A DNA stretch of 64,000 nt from Viridibacterium sp047600765. Its GTDB lineage: Bacteria > Pseudomonadota > Gammaproteobacteria > Burkholderiales > Rhodocyclaceae. The stretch spans positions 1,364,001-1,428,000 of the forward strand of contig JASGKF010000002.1 in assembly GCA_047600765.1 (NCBI GenBank), given 5' to 3'. The notes under the pieces were generated by a model. That model did no database searches. It worked only from the letters and a program-made list of their open reading frames with translations, and had not been told where the DNA came from. Position numbers and translations under genes: made by a program. Each line of letters opens with the position of its first letter. The first letter of the stretch is position 1. Below, piece by piece: positions 30,338-40,359 of the stretch.

Positions 30338-33300
30338 ATGACGGATCCTGTTGCATCTCCCTCTGCCGGCCCCGCTGAGAAAGCCGGGCTCGCGCGCATT
30401 GTTCGCCGCCTGGCTTTCCTGGGGCGGCGCCGTTTCCTGATTGGCTGCGCAGCCGTCCTGCTCGTGTACGGGCTGGCCGTCGGTGTCGCCTTGCCGCGTT
30501 ACCTGCATGGCCTCATCGAGCGCGAGGCGAGTTTGGCGCTGGGGCGCCAGCTGAGCCTGGGCGCGTTGCACATCAATCCCTTCCTGCTGCACGCCGTGGC
30601 CGACGATGTGCAGCTGGCGGCGGCGCAGGGCGAGCAGCCCCTGCTGAGCATCGCTCGCCTCGAAGTGCGCGTGGCGCCGCTGGAGAGCCTGTTCCGTCGC
30701 GGTGTCGTGCTGTCAGGGCTGCGTGTGGATCAGCCGGCCGTGCGCTTCAGCCGGTTGGCGGCAGGGCGCTTCAGCTTCTCCGACATCATCGACCGCCTCA
30801 ACGCGCGGCCGGCTTCGCCGGAGCCCAGCGAGCCGGCGCGTTTCGCGCTCAACAACATCGAACTGCATGACGGGCTGATCGAATTCGACGACAAGCCGGT
30901 CTCCCTGCAGCACCGCATCGACAACCTCGAGATCGGTCTGCCATTCATCTCCAGCATTGCTTCGCACGTGGCGGTGAAGGTGCAGCCGACGCTGAAGGCG
31001 CGCGTCAATGGCACGGTGGTGGCACTCGATGGCGAAGTGACGCCGTTTGCTGATCGTCGTGAAGCGACGATGGCGTTGAACCTCGATCCCTTCGATGTGA
31101 CGCGTTACCTCGCCTACCTGCCCGACAAGCTGCCGCTGAAGGTGACTGCGGCCCATTTGACGACCCAACTGAAGCTGGTGTGGGACGAGCGGCCGGCAAC
31201 GGGGGCGATGTTCACGCTGCGCGGTGAAGCCGCGTTGTCCGAGGTGCAGCTGGCGGATCGCGCCGGGCAGGATCTGCTCGGCTGGCGGCGTCTGCAGGTC
31301 GAACTGCTCGACGTGCAACCGCTGGCAACGCCGCAGCGCGTGGCACTTGGCAAGGTCGTGTGGTTCGAACCGCGCCTTGCCTTGCATAGACGTGCGGATG
31401 GCAGCCTGGCCTTGCCGGGAGTGTCAGGCTCTTCTTCGTCGACCGCTGCGCCGGTCGCGCGGGCGCGGCCGACGCCGGCGACTTCTGCCCCGAAGGCAGC
31501 GGCGTCCTCATCTGCCGCGCCGCAGATTTCGATTGCCAGCCTGCAGCTGCAGCGTGGCAACGTGGCCTGGCGCGACGATGCGGTGCGCGGGGGCTTCAGC
31601 AGCGAACTGGCGCCGCTGGAGCTGACCTTGCAGGGCCTGGGCCTGCAGAAGGGCGCCAAACCCGCGCAGCTGACGGCCAGCGTGGAGGCCGCCACGTCGG
31701 GCGAGTTGAAGGCGCAGGGCACGGTGGACGTGAATACTGGCGCGGTGGATCTGCAGCTGGGCCTCTCGGCGCTGCAACTGGAGCGCTATCGCCCTTACTA
31801 CGCCGAGGCACTGGGCGCGGCGCAGCCATCGGGCGGGCTTTCAGCGGCCGTGAAGCTGGCTTGGTTGCCGGGCGAACAGGGCGGTTTGCGGCTGTCGCAG
31901 GGCAGCCTGGACGTAGCCAACCTGCGCGTGCCGGACCTGGTGGAAGGCACGGCCAAACCCTCAGCGGCGCAAGCGCCAGCGGTGCGCATCGCGCAGCTGC
32001 ATTTCGGCGACATGTCGCTTGATATGGCCAAGCAGCAATTCACGCTGGGCGAGCTGCGCAGTCGCGATGCCAACCTGCGCGTACTCCGTGATGCGAAAGG
32101 TATCAACATCGTGCGCCTGTTCGCGGCGCCCGACAAACCTGCTGCGGCATCGCCGCCGGCTCCGGCTGCTGCGGCCAGTGCACCGACGCCAGTGCCGGCG
32201 GCCAAGCCCTGGCAGATCCGCACCGGCAAGGCCGACATCACGGCCTGGAATGCGAGCATTGAAGATCGCACGGGCCGCGAGCCGGTGACGCTGTCGCTGG
32301 AACAGCTAAGCCTGCAGGCCGAAGGCCTTGGCCCCGAGGCGATGGGCAAGTTGGGCATCGGTGCCGTCGTCAATCGCAAGGGCCGTGTGCGCGTTGACGG
32401 CAAGCTGGGCCTCTCGCCGCTGCGTGGCAACGTGAAGGCCGACCTGCAGGCCATCGACCTCTTGTTCGCCCAGCCCTACGTGAACAGTGCCGCCCATGTG
32501 TTGCTGACGCAGGGTGTGCTGGACGCGCGGGGCGATCTGGAATTCAGCCTGCCAGCGGAGCAGAAGCCGCGGGTCAGCTGGGCTGGCGATGTGGCGGTGA
32601 GTGGGCTTAACCTGCTTGATGAAGCCAACGACGCCGACTTCCTGCGCTGGAAGCGCCTCGCCGCTACGCGCCTGAGTTACAGCACCGAGCCTGCCAGCCT
32701 CAGCCTCAACCGTCTGCAGCTCGACGACTTTTACGCGCGCCTGATCCTCAACGAGAAAGGTCAGTTGAACCTCAGCACCATGCTGGGCCAGAAGCCAGCA
32801 GCCGATGCCAGCGCGCCGGCTGCCGAAGCGGAGAAGAAGCCCGAGGCGAAAGCCGAGCCCAAGCCCGCCGATGCCAATGCGCCAGCAATGAAGGTGCGCG
32901 TCGATGAAGTGTTGCTGTCGGGCGGCCAGATCAATTTCAGCGACCGTTTCGTCAAGCCGGCTTTCGACATGCGCATCGGCGGGCTTGGCGGCAGTCTGCG
33001 TGGTCTGGCGTCGGACGCTGATGCCATCGCCGAGCTCGATCTCAAAGGCAGCGTCGATCAGGTCGCACCGATCTCCATCGCCGGCAAGCTCAATCCGCTG
33101 CGACGCGACAAGGTGCTGGATATTGTCGCCAAGGTCACCGACATCGACCTCACCAGTACCTCGCCGTATTCCGGGCGCTACGCGGGCTACGGCATCAGCA
33201 AGGGCAAGCTGTCTATGTCGCTGGACTACCACCTGCGCGACGGCAAGCTGACGGCAGGCAACGACTTGCGGCTCGATCAGCTGACCTTTGGCGATGCCGT

Positions 33301-34076
33301 CGACAGCCCCGATGCCACGTCGCTGCCGGTGCGGCTCGCGGCGGCCTTGCTGAAAGATCGCAACGGCGTCATCGAACTGGACCTGCCTGTGAGCGGCACG
33401 CTCGACGATCCCGAGTTCAGCATCGGGCGCGTGCTGCTGCGGGCACTGACCAATCTCATCACCAAGGTCGTCAGCTCGCCCTTCAAGGCACTGGGCAGCG
33501 TCTTCGGTGGTGGCGAAGAGTTGTCGCGCGTTGAGTTTGTGGCGGGTAGCGCCGAGCTGTCTGCCGTCACGTTGACGCGGCTGGAGGCCTTGTCCAAGGC
33601 ACTGACCGAGCGCCCCTCGTTGGTGCTGGATGTGGCTGGTGTCGCCGAAACGACGGCAGACACACCGGGGCTGCGCCGCGCCGTATTGCAGGGGCGTTTG
33701 CGCGCATTGAAGGCAGCTAATAGCGCGCGGCGTGGCGAAGCGGTGGGTGACGTTCAACGCACTGACGATCACGCCCGCCGAGTACCTGCCGCTGCTGCAA
33801 CAGCTTTATTCCGAAAGCCCCATCCAGCGGCCGAAGAATGCGCTGGGGCTGGACCGGAAGCTGCCGCAAGCCGAGATGGAGGCCATGCTGATGGCGCCGA
33901 TCAATATCGGTGAAAGCGATCTGCGCAGCCTCGCCAACCGCCGTGCGCAGGCCGTGCGCGACTGGTTGCTCGACAAGGGCAAGGTGCCGGGCGGGCGGGT
34001 GTTCCTGGTGGCTTCGCAGCTGGTCAATGACGGGGCTACGAGCGGTGGGCCGCGGGTGGAGTTTTCGTTGAAGTGA
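30338..34076 (+). pseudogene. AsmA-like DUF748 protein, single-base frameshift near 33745
   Basis: A very large envelope protein, about 1245 residues if the frame is restored. It has an N-terminal membrane anchor (FLIGCAAVLLVYGLAVGVALP), long beta-rich AsmA/DUF748 repeats separated by Ala/Pro linkers, and an OmpA-like C-terminal end (VEFVAGSAELSAVTLTRLEA ... LANRRAQAVRDWLLDKGKVP). The first frame continues to 33913 with meaningless sequence; the conserved C-terminus (TFNALTITPAEYLPLLQQLY) is in the next frame up to 34076. Removing one G from GGG at 33745-33747 joins both parts as GEAV-VTFNALT. The family is thought to act in outer-membrane lipid transport. Sequencing error is as likely as mutation. 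Confidence 0.85.
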
Positions 34077-34105
34077 CCGGATGGGAACTGAATGGGAGCC
34101 GTTGC

Positions 34106-34585
34106 ATGACTGATGAGCATCACATCAAGTTGATGGAGAACATCAAGGAGTTCGGGTGTCAGGTCATGCACATTGCAGAAGAGGATGAGCTGCCGCCCTT
34201 TGCATACTCTGTGGGTGTCCAGCTTTCCACGGGGGCACCGGAAGTCATTGTTGTAGGGCTCAAGCAACCCATGGCGCACTTCGTGGTGAACGAATACAAC
34301 CGCCGGGTGAGGCAAGGAGAAAGGTTCGTGCCGGGGCAGCTGTACTCTGGCTTTCTCGAAGGATTTGACATCCTTGTTTCAGAAGTTCATCGATCACAGT
34401 ACGACGAGTACTTCGGTATGGCTTTCCGCTTGTACGAAGGCCCGGACTTCGATGTACTTCAGATTGTCTGGCCAAATACAGCAGGCGTCTGGCCTTGGGA
34501 TGCTGAGGCGAGCGAATGGCTGCGTCAGAGGCAGCCCATCTTGTCTCATCCGGTAGATGACGTGCCCGGTGCGCTAGAGCCGTAG
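34106..34585 (+). CDS. DUF4262 domain protein
   Basis: A 159-residue soluble protein matching the DUF4262 type: HIAEEDELPPFAYSVGVQLS and the block VGLKQPMAHFVVNEYNRRVR are characteristic, followed by WPNTAGVWPWD. Members are short, often in variable regions and among toxin-immunity genes; biochemical function is unknown. The ATG at 34106 has GGGAG seven bases upstream. It heads a run of four small plus-strand genes of lower G+C. Confidence 0.8.
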   Translation: MTDEHHIKLMENIKEFGCQVMHIAEEDELPPFAYSVGVQLSTGAPEVIVVGLKQPMAHFVVNEYNRRVRQGERFVPGQLYSGFLEGFDILVSEVHRSQYDEYFGMAFRLYEGPDFDVLQIVWPNTAGVWPWDAEASEWLRQRQPILSHPVDDVPGALEP

Positions 34586-34616
34586 GGCGCAATAACCGAA
34601 GGGCATTGCGCCGTAT
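34584..34616. repeat. GGCGCAAT hairpin (REP-like)
   Basis: AGGGCGCAATaaccgaagggcATTGCGCCGTAT: an 8-base stem with intergenic placement. It could act as a terminator for the DUF4262 gene, although no T-run follows. Confidence 0.5.
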
Positions 34617-34711
34617 TCTGCGCGTGTGATGAGGCGCAATGTGCTGCGTTCGTTACTTGCCGCCTGTGAAAGTGATGTGGCGGTAAGTTGAAAAGAGGTT
34701 GTCAAACCGCC

Positions 34712-35248
34712 ATGAATCTACGATTGATTGTTTTCATTCTTCTTCTCGGACCCTTGGCGGCAAGGGCAGTGGAGTGCTCACCTGCCAAGCCAGAGACTTT
34801 CAACGCTTTTCTGGCGCGTTTCTCGAACGAATCTGCATTTGCATTCCAGCGAACAGTTCTCCCCCTTCAAGTGCTGAAGTGGGAGTACGGATTGAGCAAA
34901 AGCGGAAAAGACGGCGTAGCGCCGGTCAAGTCTTTGCTGCCTGGAGAAGGCTATGCAAAGTGGCCAACTTTGACTGGCGCCATAGAGAGCAATGGACTGC
35001 AGTCGCGTACTAGGGAGCAATCAGCGGCCAAGGCCGTGGTTGATGTCTTCAAAGCACAAACGGATTGGCTGGTTTCGTACCATTTCAGAAGCAGCGCAGG
35101 ATGCTGGTACTTCTGGAAGTATGAGGATCGTTCGCTATGGAGCAGAGGACGCTGTGAGCAACCCATACGGCTCGTTCGCGCCACAACAGATGTTTGCCAT
35201 TGGCACGCGAGTGTTTGTTTCGGGTGTTTGCGGGGGCTGGCGAAATAA
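34712..35248 (+). CDS. Hypothetical secreted protein (DUF4348-like)
   Basis: A 178-residue protein with a signal peptide (NLRLIVFILLLGPLAARA) and a mature domain beginning ETFNAFLARFSNESAFAFQR and ending near CWYFWKYEDRSL, which recalls DUF4348-type proteins. The last 35 residues are cysteine- and tryptophan-rich and overlap the next gene in another frame, so the natural end may be earlier or the tail may be an extension. The ATG at 34712 is chosen over a TTG at 34688. Confidence 0.6.
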   Translation: MNLRLIVFILLLGPLAARAVECSPAKPETFNAFLARFSNESAFAFQRTVLPLQVLKWEYGLSKSGKDGVAPVKSLLPGEGYAKWPTLTGAIESNGLQSRTREQSAAKAVVDVFKAQTDWLVSYHFRSSAGCWYFWKYEDRSLWSRGRCEQPIRLVRATTDVCHWHASVCFGCLRGLAK

Positions 35249-35411
35249 CTCAGAAGGCGTCATATCGAGCGCTCCGGAGCCTGTTCAAACGACGCAAGGC
35301 AAAGACTTTTTCTACTGGGTACAGTTCGATACTCCGCAGCATGACTTGAGTGATGGTGGACCATACGTGAAAGCGAAAATACTCAGTTGCTGTCTCTCAG
35401 ACGTGGTGTGA
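35154..35411 (+). CDS. Small hypothetical protein
   Basis: An 85-residue protein from a GTG at 35154 with AGAGGA six bases upstream; an ATG at 35121 in frame is an alternative. The sequence is beta-rich with a cysteine in RVFVSGVCGGWRN and a CC pair near the end (KILSCCLSDVV). It overlaps the preceding gene by about 95 bases in another frame. No family recognised. Its place in a run of DUF4262/DUF4288-type genes suggests an immunity-like or accessory role. Confidence 0.5.
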   Translation: MSNPYGSFAPQQMFAIGTRVFVSGVCGGWRNNSEGVISSAPEPVQTTQGKDFFYWVQFDTPQHDLSDGGPYVKAKILSCCLSDVV

Positions 35412-35439
35412 CTCTGTCGGACTGTACGGCCCGAAATCC

Positions 35440-35817
35440 ATGGCATACGACAAAAACAAGTCTCCGGTTGGTTGGTATCTAGGCTCCTATCTCTTGCGAT
35501 TTGTCGAGCTTGACGACGTGAATCGTGATGATCCTGAGGCCCGATTTGTGTCTTGGGAGAATACGGTCCTTGTCAAAGCCTCGACCATTGAAGCTGCGTT
35601 CACCAAGGTTGAGAAAATTGGTCAGAAAAATTCCAAACCCTACGAGGGGGGACAGCAAGGCGTCCATGTTCAGTGGGAGTACCTTGGGGTAACGGAGGTC
35701 TTGCCGATATATGAAGACATTGAAGACGGTGCAGAGCTGGCGTGGATTGAGCGAGCGCCCAGGAAGCTCAAGAATCTGAAGCAACGGGTAAAACCTAAAA
35801 GTGCAATTGGGCAATAG
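35440..35817 (+). CDS. DUF4288 domain protein
   Basis: A 125-residue soluble protein of the DUF4288 type: the opening SPVGWYLGSYLLRFVELDD and the pattern ARFVSWENTVLVKASTIEAA fit the family. Members are small, frequently near toxin or immunity genes, and have no known activity. Its stop is directly followed by the next start (TAGATG), which implies coupling. Confidence 0.75.
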   Translation: MAYDKNKSPVGWYLGSYLLRFVELDDVNRDDPEARFVSWENTVLVKASTIEAAFTKVEKIGQKNSKPYEGGQQGVHVQWEYLGVTEVLPIYEDIEDGAELAWIERAPRKLKNLKQRVKPKSAIGQ

Positions 35818-36126
35818 ATGGGGCCCGATTGGTTTGCCAGAGCATGCAGGTATGGCAGCGGCTGTTTGGCGTTGATAGCCATCGCCATTACGGCATCGCT
35901 GTCAGCGATGTATTTGGTTGTCTGGCTGGCATTGGATGACTACGTGGCGCTGGTGTTTGGATCGGCTTGGCTATTGCAGTCCGGCTTGCTTGGCTGGAGC
36001 TTCTTGCGCATGCCTCCTTTGCGCCGGGTCGTCGCAGCGCTGTTGCTCGTCACGATTTGCGGTTTTTTATTGCCGCGACACAAATGCGGTTCGGAGACGG
36101 CGCCCACGGTGACCGCATCTTGTTGA
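35818..36126 (+). CDS. Small membrane protein, three to four helices
   Basis: A 102-residue hydrophobic protein, segments near ALIAIAITASLSAMYLVVWLA, LVFGSAWLLQSGLLGWSF and VVAALLLVTICGFLL. The start follows the DUF4288 stop without a gap. A strong terminator 33 bases downstream ends the four-gene run. Function unknown; immunity proteins against membrane-active toxins often look like this, but that is conjecture. Confidence 0.6.
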   Translation: MGPDWFARACRYGSGCLALIAIAITASLSAMYLVVWLALDDYVALVFGSAWLLQSGLLGWSFLRMPPLRRVVAALLLVTICGFLLPRHKCGSETAPTVTASC

Positions 36127-36158
36127 TCGTGCTTGCTTACTAACAGGTTGAGAAATGA

Positions 36159-36187
36159 AAAACGCCGGCATCAAGCCGGCGTTTTTC
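36159..36187. terminator. Bidirectional intrinsic terminator
   Basis: AAAAACGCCGGC-ATCAA-GCCGGCGTTTTTC lies between the small-gene run (plus) and the pectate lyase (minus). Confidence 0.9.
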
Positions 36188-36205
36188 TTGTTGCTGCGTG
36201 CTGCG

Positions 36206-37588
36206 TCAGAACGCCGAGACGCCTGCTGCCTTCCACGCGTCGATGATGCCCACGCCGACCTTGTTCAGCAGGTTCGGGATGGTCGAAGGATCGTCGACGG
36301 TGTAGTTGTAGTAGGTCTTCGGATCGAAGGCCGAGCCGGCGGTCTGGAACGTTCCCGAGTTGTCGAGGATGTTGTTGCGCTGGACCAGTTCGCCCGGGCC
36401 GGATTCGGCATAGCCGACGTACGAGGGGTAGGGCACGTTCTTGAAGTAGTTGCCTTCCACCAGCACCTTGGCGTTCATGGTCGATGCCACGCCGTAGAGC
36501 GAGTTGTTGAGGAAGTAGTTGTTGTAGACGTGCACTTCGCCGAAGCGGACGCGCGGGTGACGCTGGTCGGTCATGAAGACGTTGTGGTGAACGGTGGTCT
36601 TCAGGAAGCCGGTGTCGCCCGAGGCGCTATCGCTGTGGCCGATCAGCATGGTCTTGCTGTGGTTCTTGAACAGGCTGCGGCTGACGGTAATGTGCGTCGT
36701 CTCACGCGTGATGTCGAACAGGCCGTCGTGTTCCTTGCCGTCCGGATAGACATCGCCATCCGAGAAGGTGCAGTGGTCGACCCAGACGTGGTGCGTGTTC
36801 TGGTTGATCTTCAGCGTGTCGTCCGGTGCGCCCTGGAAGAAGACGTTACGGATGACGATGTTCTGACGCTTGTAGATCTCGAAGCCACCATTGATGAGCT
36901 TGGAGCCCGGCAGGCCGATGACGGTCTTGTCGGAACGCAGGGGCACCATGCCGCCCATGTCGATGATGCCGTCGATGAGGATCACGTACTTGTTGTTGGA
37001 GTCGCTGTAGGTCTTGAGTTCGTCGAGGGTTTTCACCTTGACTGCGCAACCGCCCACGCCACCGGTGGTGGTGTTGAGGCCCATGGTGGGCACCGATGCG
37101 AAGCCGTCGACGACGACGCCATCAGTCGGCGTACCGGCCGTGACAGCGCAGGCGATCGGCGGCGTGCTGGACGAGGTCGAGGACTTGGACGACGAGGAGC
37201 TGGAAGAGCTCGATGACTTTGACGAGGAGGATGAGGACGACGACGAGGGGGCGCTCGAAGAGCTACTGCTCGACTTCGACGAAGAAGACGAGGAGGAGGG
37301 CGCAGAAGAGCTCGACGTGCCCGTGGGGACCGAGCACTCATTGGTGCCGCCTGCGACCTTGCTGCCGGCGCCGAAGGTGGCCTCACTGCAGACGAAGCTG
37401 CCGGTCAGGGTCTTGTAGGTGAATTTGTCAGCGCGACCGAAGGCGACGCTGGTGGCGCTGGCGACCGAACAGGTTTTGCCTTCGGTGCAGATGGTGACGT
37501 AGCCTGCGGGACGATTTGCTGCATGCGATGTGGCAGGCAGGATGGCGGCAGCCAGCAAGGCTCCGGCCAGGAGATGCTTTGCGAACAT
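36206..37588 (-). CDS. Secreted pectate lyase (PL1) with poly-serine linker
   Basis: A 460-residue enzyme that cleaves polygalacturonate by beta-elimination. Layout: signal peptide (FAKHLLAGALLAAAILPATSHA), a small cysteine-containing module (about 25-88), a linker of about 55 residues almost purely serine with Lys/Ala/Pro interruptions, and a PL1 beta-helix. Catalytic-region blocks are VWVDHCTFSDGD, DGLFDITRETTHITVSRSLF and QRHPRVRFGEVHVYNNYF. The start at 37588 has GGAG ten bases upstream; the 52 codons further upstream lack protein character. Poly-serine linkers are typical of marine and soil polysaccharide degraders such as Cellvibrio, so acquisition by transfer is possible. Confidence 0.9.
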   Translation of the reverse strand: MFAKHLLAGALLAAAILPATSHAANRPAGYVTICTEGKTCSVASATSVAFGRADKFTYKTLTGSFVCSEATFGAGSKVAGGTNECSVPTGTSSSSAPSSSSSSSKSSSSSSSAPSSSSSSSSSKSSSSSSSSSSKSSTSSSTPPIACAVTAGTPTDGVVVDGFASVPTMGLNTTTGGVGGCAVKVKTLDELKTYSDSNNKYVILIDGIIDMGGMVPLRSDKTVIGLPGSKLINGGFEIYKRQNIVIRNVFFQGAPDDTLKINQNTHHVWVDHCTFSDGDVYPDGKEHDGLFDITRETTHITVSRSLFKNHSKTMLIGHSDSASGDTGFLKTTVHHNVFMTDQRHPRVRFGEVHVYNNYFLNNSLYGVASTMNAKVLVEGNYFKNVPYPSYVGYAESGPGELVQRNNILDNSGTFQTAGSAFDPKTYYNYTVDDPSTIPNLLNKVGVGIIDAWKAAGVSAF

Positions 37589-37808
37589 GACGACGAGTCT
37601 CCAGTGAATATTGTGGTTGTATGAGCGCCGCTGGCTGAAAAGCTGGCTGGGCAGCGCCTGTTCCGTGCTGGCGGGTGCCGGGCTACAGAACTGGATCAGC
37701 TTGGATCGTGGCGGCGGAAAATTCAAGTGCCGTTGCTGCGGCAAAATATCGAAATTGAGGAAGCTGCCGGAGTTGGTGGCGAGACTGGAAAATCAGGGAG
37801 TGAATGAC

Positions 37809-38015
37809 ATGGAAGAGCGGCTGATCACCATCGAAAGCAAGCTGGCGCTGGCGGAAGATTTGCTGGATGAACTGAACAAGACCGTCTTCCGGCAGCAGGA
37901 GCAGATCGACCTGCTGCAGAGCCAGATCCGCCTGCTGTACACGCAGATGCAGGGCGCCTCGGGGCAAGGCGCTGAAAAGCGCGATCCACGCGACGAGATT
38001 CCGCCGCACTACTGA
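37809..38015 (+). CDS. slyX: SlyX family protein
   Basis: A 68-residue coiled-coil protein: EERLITIESKLALAEDLLDE and the ending DPRDEIPPHY are typical of SlyX. The start at 37809 has GGGAG nine bases upstream. The open frame reaches back to 37611, but that part is not conserved in character. Function of SlyX is not established. A terminator follows. Confidence 0.88.
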   Translation: MEERLITIESKLALAEDLLDELNKTVFRQQEQIDLLQSQIRLLYTQMQGASGQGAEKRDPRDEIPPHY

Positions 38016-38032
38016 TTGCGTCGGCAGAAAGC

Positions 38033-38064
38033 AAAAGGCCCCGCAGAGCGGGGCCTTTCTTTTT
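38033..38064. terminator. Bidirectional intrinsic terminator
   Basis: AAAAGGCCCCGC-AGA-GCGGGGCCTTTCTTTTT lies between slyX (plus) and the second pectate lyase (minus). Confidence 0.9.
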
Positions 38065-38078
38065 GCTGCGGAGTCGGC

Positions 38079-39578
38079 TTACAGCTTGCCGGCGCCTGCG
38101 TTGCCCAGCACGTGTGCCTTGACTTCCGTTGCGGGCAGCGGTGCCTTGGGGTACGTCGGTGCCCAGCCCGTCGGCTCGATCTTGGCTTTCGGATCGGCAG
38201 CGAGGCGGGCGGCTGCCAGGTCGGCTGGTGCGCCGTTGACGATGCTGCCCTTGTCCGAGAACTTGGTACCGCCTTGCTGGATGAACGCAAATTCGGCGCC
38301 ACCGTTCTTGATCTCGAAGACGTTGTTCTCCGAGTAGATGGTGCCGTCTCTACCCAGCGCCAGGGCGCCGCGGAAGATGTTGTGCTTGGGCGCCAGCTTC
38401 ACGGTTGCAAGGTGGTTCTCGTAGGCATTGAGTTTGGAATCGTCATTGCCTGCCGCGTCACCCATGAACACGTTGTTGTAGCTGCTGATCTTGCCGTAGC
38501 GCACGCGTGGCAGGCGCTGGCCGGAGTTGTCGAACAGATTGTGGTGATAGGTCACGTTCAGCTTGCCGGCATCGGAGGTCATGCCATCACTGCTGCCGAT
38601 GAGCGAGGTCTTGTCGTGGTCCTTGAACACGTTGTAGCTGAGGGTCACGAGATCGGCGCCATTGGTGATGTCGATGAGGCCATCGTGGTGCTGCACTTTC
38701 TGCTCGACCTGGTTCTGAGGCAGCGGGAAGACCGGCGGGAACATCTTGTCGGTGCGCTCGCCATCGCTGAAGGTGCAGTGATCGATCCAGACGCGCTTGC
38801 CGCCGTTGATCGAGATGTTGTCGTACTCCGAGTTCCAGCGACCGCCACGACATTTCTGCGGGCCGGTGTTGGCATCCACCAGGGCTTCCTGGCAGCCGGG
38901 GTAGTCCTTGTTGATGCTGAAGCTGTCGGCCGGGTCCCAGCCCGGGAAGTAGTCGAAGGCGTCTTCGAAGGTGATGTTGCGGATGATGATGTTCTCGGCG
39001 GTGTTGCCGATCATCAGGTTGCCGCGCACGATCTTGGCGTCTTTTCCGAGACCGACGATTGTCGTGTTCGACGTGAGATCAATGACGATGCGGGCCCTCT
39101 GCGCCTTCACCGATTTTTCGCGTGCTTCTTCCAGCGGGCCGCTCAGTTTGGCGGGCCGCTTGTTGCTGGCGAGCTTGGTGTTCCATACCGCCGGGGCGTA
39201 GGTCTTCACGTATTCGTCGAAGTTGTAACCGGGCGCGGCGTAGTCCTTCTCGAAGAGTTCCTTGTTGTTGTCATCGACAGACAGGTTGATGGTGCCCTTG
39301 ACGTAGATGATCTTGGGGTTGGTGCCGCCGACGGCGAGAGCCTTGACGAGCTCGGCACGGTTGCTGACGGTGAAGACGTGTTCGGCCTTGGCCTTGGAGC
39401 CGCCATCGACGCCTGCGCCCACTGCAGCCCAGCCGTCGTTGGCCGGCAGGGCCTGGCGTCCGAGATCGACCGATGCAGCCGTGGGGGCTGCAGATCCCTT
39501 GCCCGAATTCATGCTCGAGCAGGCGGCCAGCGCTGCACATGCAGCGATTACGGACACGCCCAGAATGCTCTGTTTCAT
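38079..39578 (-). CDS. Pectate lyase lipoprotein (PL1)
   Basis: A 499-residue lipoprotein with lipobox AALAAC and a short Ser/Gly spacer, then a PL1 parallel beta-helix. Family blocks are seen as VWIDHCTFSDGERTDK, HDGLIDITNGADLVTLSYNV, DKTSLIGSSDG and QRLPRVRYGKISSYNNVF. Probably anchored in the outer membrane, cleaving pectate oligomers at the surface or in the periplasm. AGGAGG lies six bases before the ATG. It shares the locus with the secreted PL1 (36206) and the PL10 gene (41512). Confidence 0.9.
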   Translation of the reverse strand: MKQSILGVSVIAACAALAACSSMNSGKGSAAPTAASVDLGRQALPANDGWAAVGAGVDGGSKAKAEHVFTVSNRAELVKALAVGGTNPKIIYVKGTINLSVDDNNKELFEKDYAAPGYNFDEYVKTYAPAVWNTKLASNKRPAKLSGPLEEAREKSVKAQRARIVIDLTSNTTIVGLGKDAKIVRGNLMIGNTAENIIIRNITFEDAFDYFPGWDPADSFSINKDYPGCQEALVDANTGPQKCRGGRWNSEYDNISINGGKRVWIDHCTFSDGERTDKMFPPVFPLPQNQVEQKVQHHDGLIDITNGADLVTLSYNVFKDHDKTSLIGSSDGMTSDAGKLNVTYHHNLFDNSGQRLPRVRYGKISSYNNVFMGDAAGNDDSKLNAYENHLATVKLAPKHNIFRGALALGRDGTIYSENNVFEIKNGGAEFAFIQQGGTKFSDKGSIVNGAPADLAAARLAADPKAKIEPTGWAPTYPKAPLPATEVKAHVLGNAGAGKL

Positions 39579-39774
39579 CCCTTACCTCCTTTTAGACGAC
39601 ACGATGTGATGGCGGGAGCCCTTTTTCATACCGGGCTCGCAGCACGGGTGCTGACCGCATTGTTGGCCGGTTTGTTCCCGGAGCGCGACGATTCTGACAG
39701 ATATGTCAAAGCGCATGGGATCAGGTTTTCCGGCCACTGCACGACAAAATTCTTTCAGGTTTTCCGTGTCCGGA

Positions 39775-40176
39775 TCAGATCAAGGAAGGGCCGGAAACGA
39801 TCTTTTCTGCGTCTTTCACCGAGATGCGCACGGTTGCCGTGGCAATGACGTGCACGGTCAGCCATTCGGTGAGCCGGTCGACGCCGGGTGTGAGCGACAG
39901 GAAGCGGCAGCCGCACAGGCCTTGCGGTGAGCCGACGATGTAGTTGATGGCCTGCGCTTCGCCACGCAGCTTGTCGGGGATGTCGTGGATGCGCATTTCG
40001 AACGCGAAGGGTTCGCCACCCTTGAGCAGGCCTTCGGCCTTGACGCTGAAGCCTTCCAGCGAGAGGTCTTCGAGGGGGATGCGCTCGCCATCCACGATCA
40101 GCCAGAAGAACGGTGTGTCGCCACGACGGGCAATGAAGCGCTGTCTGGCGCGCTTTTCTTCGTTTTCGTTCGACAT
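39775..40176 (-). CDS. PilZ domain protein
   Basis: A 133-residue single PilZ domain, a cyclic-di-GMP receptor. The arginine motif appears as RARQRFIAR near the N-terminus and the second motif as LEDLSLEGFSVKAEG, both needed for ligand binding. Output is unknown. Cyclic-di-GMP could come from the GGDEF protein at 42766-44157 in the same region. Confidence 0.85.
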   Translation of the reverse strand: MSNENEEKRARQRFIARRGDTPFFWLIVDGERIPLEDLSLEGFSVKAEGLLKGGEPFAFEMRIHDIPDKLRGEAQAINYIVGSPQGLCGCRFLSLTPGVDRLTEWLTVHVIATATVRISVKDAEKIVSGPSLI

Positions 40177-40359
40177 CGGGTGCGGGTTCCAGAGCGGAGG
40201 CTATCCGGGATATTTCGGTCAGACAGGCTGCGGACTTGAGCCGGAGCCGCATGCAGGGGCGCATCGCGGCTTGTGCCCTCGGGTTGACCCGTATCAACGC
40301 GAAATGCGCATCCGCTGCCAATGATGAAGGGAACCTGTCATCGAGCTGAAGGAAAGCGA

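Noticed and set aside
35121..35248. Frameshift joining the DUF4348-like gene to the next frame
   Set aside because: The downstream frame has its own ribosome site and start, and the upstream domain seems to end before the overlap; two overlapping genes are simpler.
37150..37335. Dense short repeats, possible CRISPR or satellite
   Set aside because: They are runs of serine codons in the pectate lyase linker; no spaced repeat unit exists.
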